From NCBI GenBank assembly GCA_024036415.1, contig JAMWET010003539.1, positions 435,001-499,000 of the forward strand: a stretch of DNA of 64,000 nt. Direction: 5' to 3'. Source of the stretch: Prochilodus magdalenae. Taxonomy: Eukaryota > Chordata > Actinopteri > Characiformes > Prochilodontidae. The position numbers were made by a program, and so were the translations under genes. This document shows positions 62,161 to 64,000 of the stretch, piece by piece; within the stretch, counting starts at the first letter, position 1, and the number at the start of each line of letters is the position of its first letter. The notes below the pieces were generated by a model that made no database searches, had not been told where the DNA came from, and worked only from the letters and a program-made list of their open reading frames with translations.

Positions 62161-62985
62161 CAGTTTTAGGCAGTAGTCTTGAAGTACAGGCGGTAGTGTT
62201 GAGGTAGAGGTGGTAGTGTTGAAGTAAAAAGTGGTAGCGTTGGGGGTAGAAGCGGTAATGTTGGGGGTAGAAGTGGTAGTGTTGAGGTAGAGGGTGTAGT
62301 GTTGAGGTAGAGACAGTAATGTTGGGATAGAGGCAGTAGTGTTGAATTAGAGGCAATAATGTTAAGGTAGAGACAGTAATGTTGGGGTAGAGGCGGTGGT
62401 GTTGAGTTAAAGGTGGTAGTGTTAAGGTAGAGGCAGTAATGTGTTAGAAGCGGTAGTGTTGAGGTAGAGGTGGTAGTGTTGAGGTATAGCCAGTAATGTT
62501 GTGTTAGAGGTGGTGGTGTTGAGGTAGAGGCGGTAGTGTTGAGGTAGAGGTGGTAGTGTTGAGGTAGAGGCAGTAATGTTGTGTTAGAGGTGGTGGTGTT
62601 GAGGTAGAGGCGGTAGTGTTGAGGTAGAGGTGGTAATGTTGTGTTAGAGGTGGTGGTGTTGAGGTAGAGGTGGTAGTGTTGAGGTATAGCCAGTAATGTT
62701 GTGTTAGAGGTGGTGGTGTTGAGGTAGAGGCGGTAGTGTTGAGGTAGAGGTGGTAGTGTTGAGGTAGAGGCAGTAATGTTGTGTTAGAGGTGGTGGTGTT
62801 GAGGTAGAGGTGGTAGTGTTGAGGTAGAGGTGGTAATGTTGTGTTAGAGGTGGTGGTGTTGAGGTAGAGGCGGTAGTGTTGAGGTAGAGGCAGTAATGTT
62901 GTGTTAGAGGTGGTGGTGTTGGGGTAGAGACAACAGTGTTGGGGTAGAGATGAAAGTGTTGAGGCAGAGGCCCTGAAGAGAGTGG
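62161..62985 (-). repeat. 20-bp minisatellite, minus orientation
   Basis: Same repeat as 59790-61165 but inverted: GTTGAGGTAGAGGCGGTAGT and GTTGTGTTAGAGGTGGTGGT, about 41 copies, more regular, with a higher-order block of about 120 bases (62500-62930). Confidence 0.95.
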
Positions 62986-63480
62986 TTGAGGACAGCGGAG
63001 TCCATCATTGACGGTCACCCACCATCGCCTTCGTTTGCAGCGGTGTCATGAACAAGATCTCTGGCCTGCTACGGACTAGAGCCGTATCGTCAACAACATC
63101 TGTGGGCAGACGTGCTCAGACGTGCCCTACACAGTTGTATTCGTGCTGAGCAATCCACATATCCTGACAAGAGTTCAAATTCCAGAGTTCCGACTCCAGG
63201 CACCATTGTTCTTTTCCTTGTGCTGAACAATGGTGGGCCTTCACTAACAGCAGCTGTCGCTGTGAAGACTGATGAGCTTCCAATGGTTCCCTGAAGGAGT
63301 GTTTCCCCACCCGTCAGGTCAAAGGTTCCGTTAGTTCAGATTCAACTCGGACTCAAAAGATCCGAGAGAGTGAGGTTGCCTCAACCTTGCCGACAAGTCC
63401 TGGATTTTTACTCAGGCCGCCTCAGTTAGAGTCACTGCCTAGAGCTCCCTGGAGAGGCCGCCAGTCCAGAACACCTACAT
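62986..63480. other. Spacer, nothing recognised
   Basis: No gene supported. Confidence 0.3.
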
Positions 63481-63640
63481 CCACATCTAGGGACCCATTC
63501 ACCCACAGTACCTAGGGGACAATTAGGCATTTCCGGTTCACCTGACTGCATGTCTTCGGACTGTGGGAGGAAACCGGGAGGAAACCTGGACACCGGAAGA
63601 ACATGCGCACTCCACCAAACCCAGGGTCTTGTTGCTGTGA
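63481..63640 (+). mobile_element. SINE/LINE-like repeat fragment
   Basis: ACTGTGGGAGGAAACCGGGA, GGAAACCTGGACACCGG and AGAACATGCGCACTCCACC form a block very common in fish retroelement 3' regions. Borders unclear. Confidence 0.6.
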
Positions 63641-64000
63641 GGCCACCGTGCTTTTGCCCAGGCCTAGGAGCATGTAGCTACTCATTAGCGATATCCCCAT
63701 GGCTTTTTAGCGACGACACTGGAACATGTGGAGAGGTCTCCAAGTGGCCCACCTCACCCAAGAAGCTACGATTCAACAGGAGCTAGAAAGAGTGCTGCTA
63801 CTGCTACCGCACACTCGCAAGAAGCTGCACGGCTGTCTTATACTGCACACTGACCCCAGACTAAACACACACTTGGCAATGCATTCTGCCTGGGATTGTT
63901 TTTATTAGGTTTCAGATTAAATGTTAAGATCTCTGATTGGCTTATTACCAGTGAGACGATGATCAAAGACGATCACACAGACACAACATGTGGAAATAGA
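63641..64000. other. Right edge of window
   Basis: No gene supported in the last 360 bases. Confidence 0.3.

Overview
This is vertebrate nuclear DNA, almost certainly from a ray-finned fish of the otophysan group (characiform, gymnotiform or catfish type). The reasons are spliced immunoglobulin-domain exons with phase-1 introns, several Tc1-like transposon families typical of fish, tRNA-type SINEs, and a palindromic MITE that I recognise from memory as common in otophysan genomes. There are no bacterial-type genes, and most long open frames are artefacts of simple repeats.

Two protein-coding genes can be rebuilt from splice sites and reading phase, both of the immunoglobulin superfamily (IgSF). 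(1) A minus-strand gene at 6907-17292 has four coding exons: signal peptide, cysteine-less V-like domain, disulfide-type Ig domain, and stalk plus C-terminal hydrophobic segment. It encodes about 256 residues, the size and layout of CD48/CD58-type molecules. (2) A plus-strand gene at about 42314-56084 has signal exon, cysteine-less N-terminal V-like domain, two disulfide Ig domains, transmembrane exon, a small cytoplasmic exon and a single exon of about 530 residues with an Asn/Gln/Pro/His-rich tail. It encodes about 901 residues in all, with the ectodomain layout of CEACAM/HEPACAM2-type adhesion receptors. Every junction in both models keeps phase. A second signal-peptide-like exon at 710-755 is also phase compatible with gene 2 but lies 44.8 kb upstream. 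A 5'-truncated chemokine-receptor-like fragment lies at 37207-37845 on the minus strand.

Layout: 1-700 CT repeat and orphan signal exon; 1.8-6.6 kb MITE, 20-bp minisatellite and Tc1 pieces; 6.9-17.3 kb gene 1, whose large intron holds MITEs, a 5S/tRNA-like SINE and 16-bp and 32-bp minisatellites; 17.5-25 kb 150-bp satellite, MITE with an internal 14-bp array, CT repeat and AT palindrome; 25-41 kb mostly degenerate interspersed repeats, a 0.9-1.0 kb tandem duplication, the chemokine receptor relic, a 33-bp array and ATT arrays; 41.6-57.3 kb gene 2; 57.9-64 kb SINE pieces, a duplicated fragment of the gene 2 tail exon, and two oppositely oriented arrays of one 20-bp minisatellite.

Both genes look like cell-surface recognition molecules, and a chemokine-receptor relic lies between them, so an immune or adhesion locus is plausible. 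That role is inference; orthology could not be tested here. Repeat borders are read by eye and are approximate.
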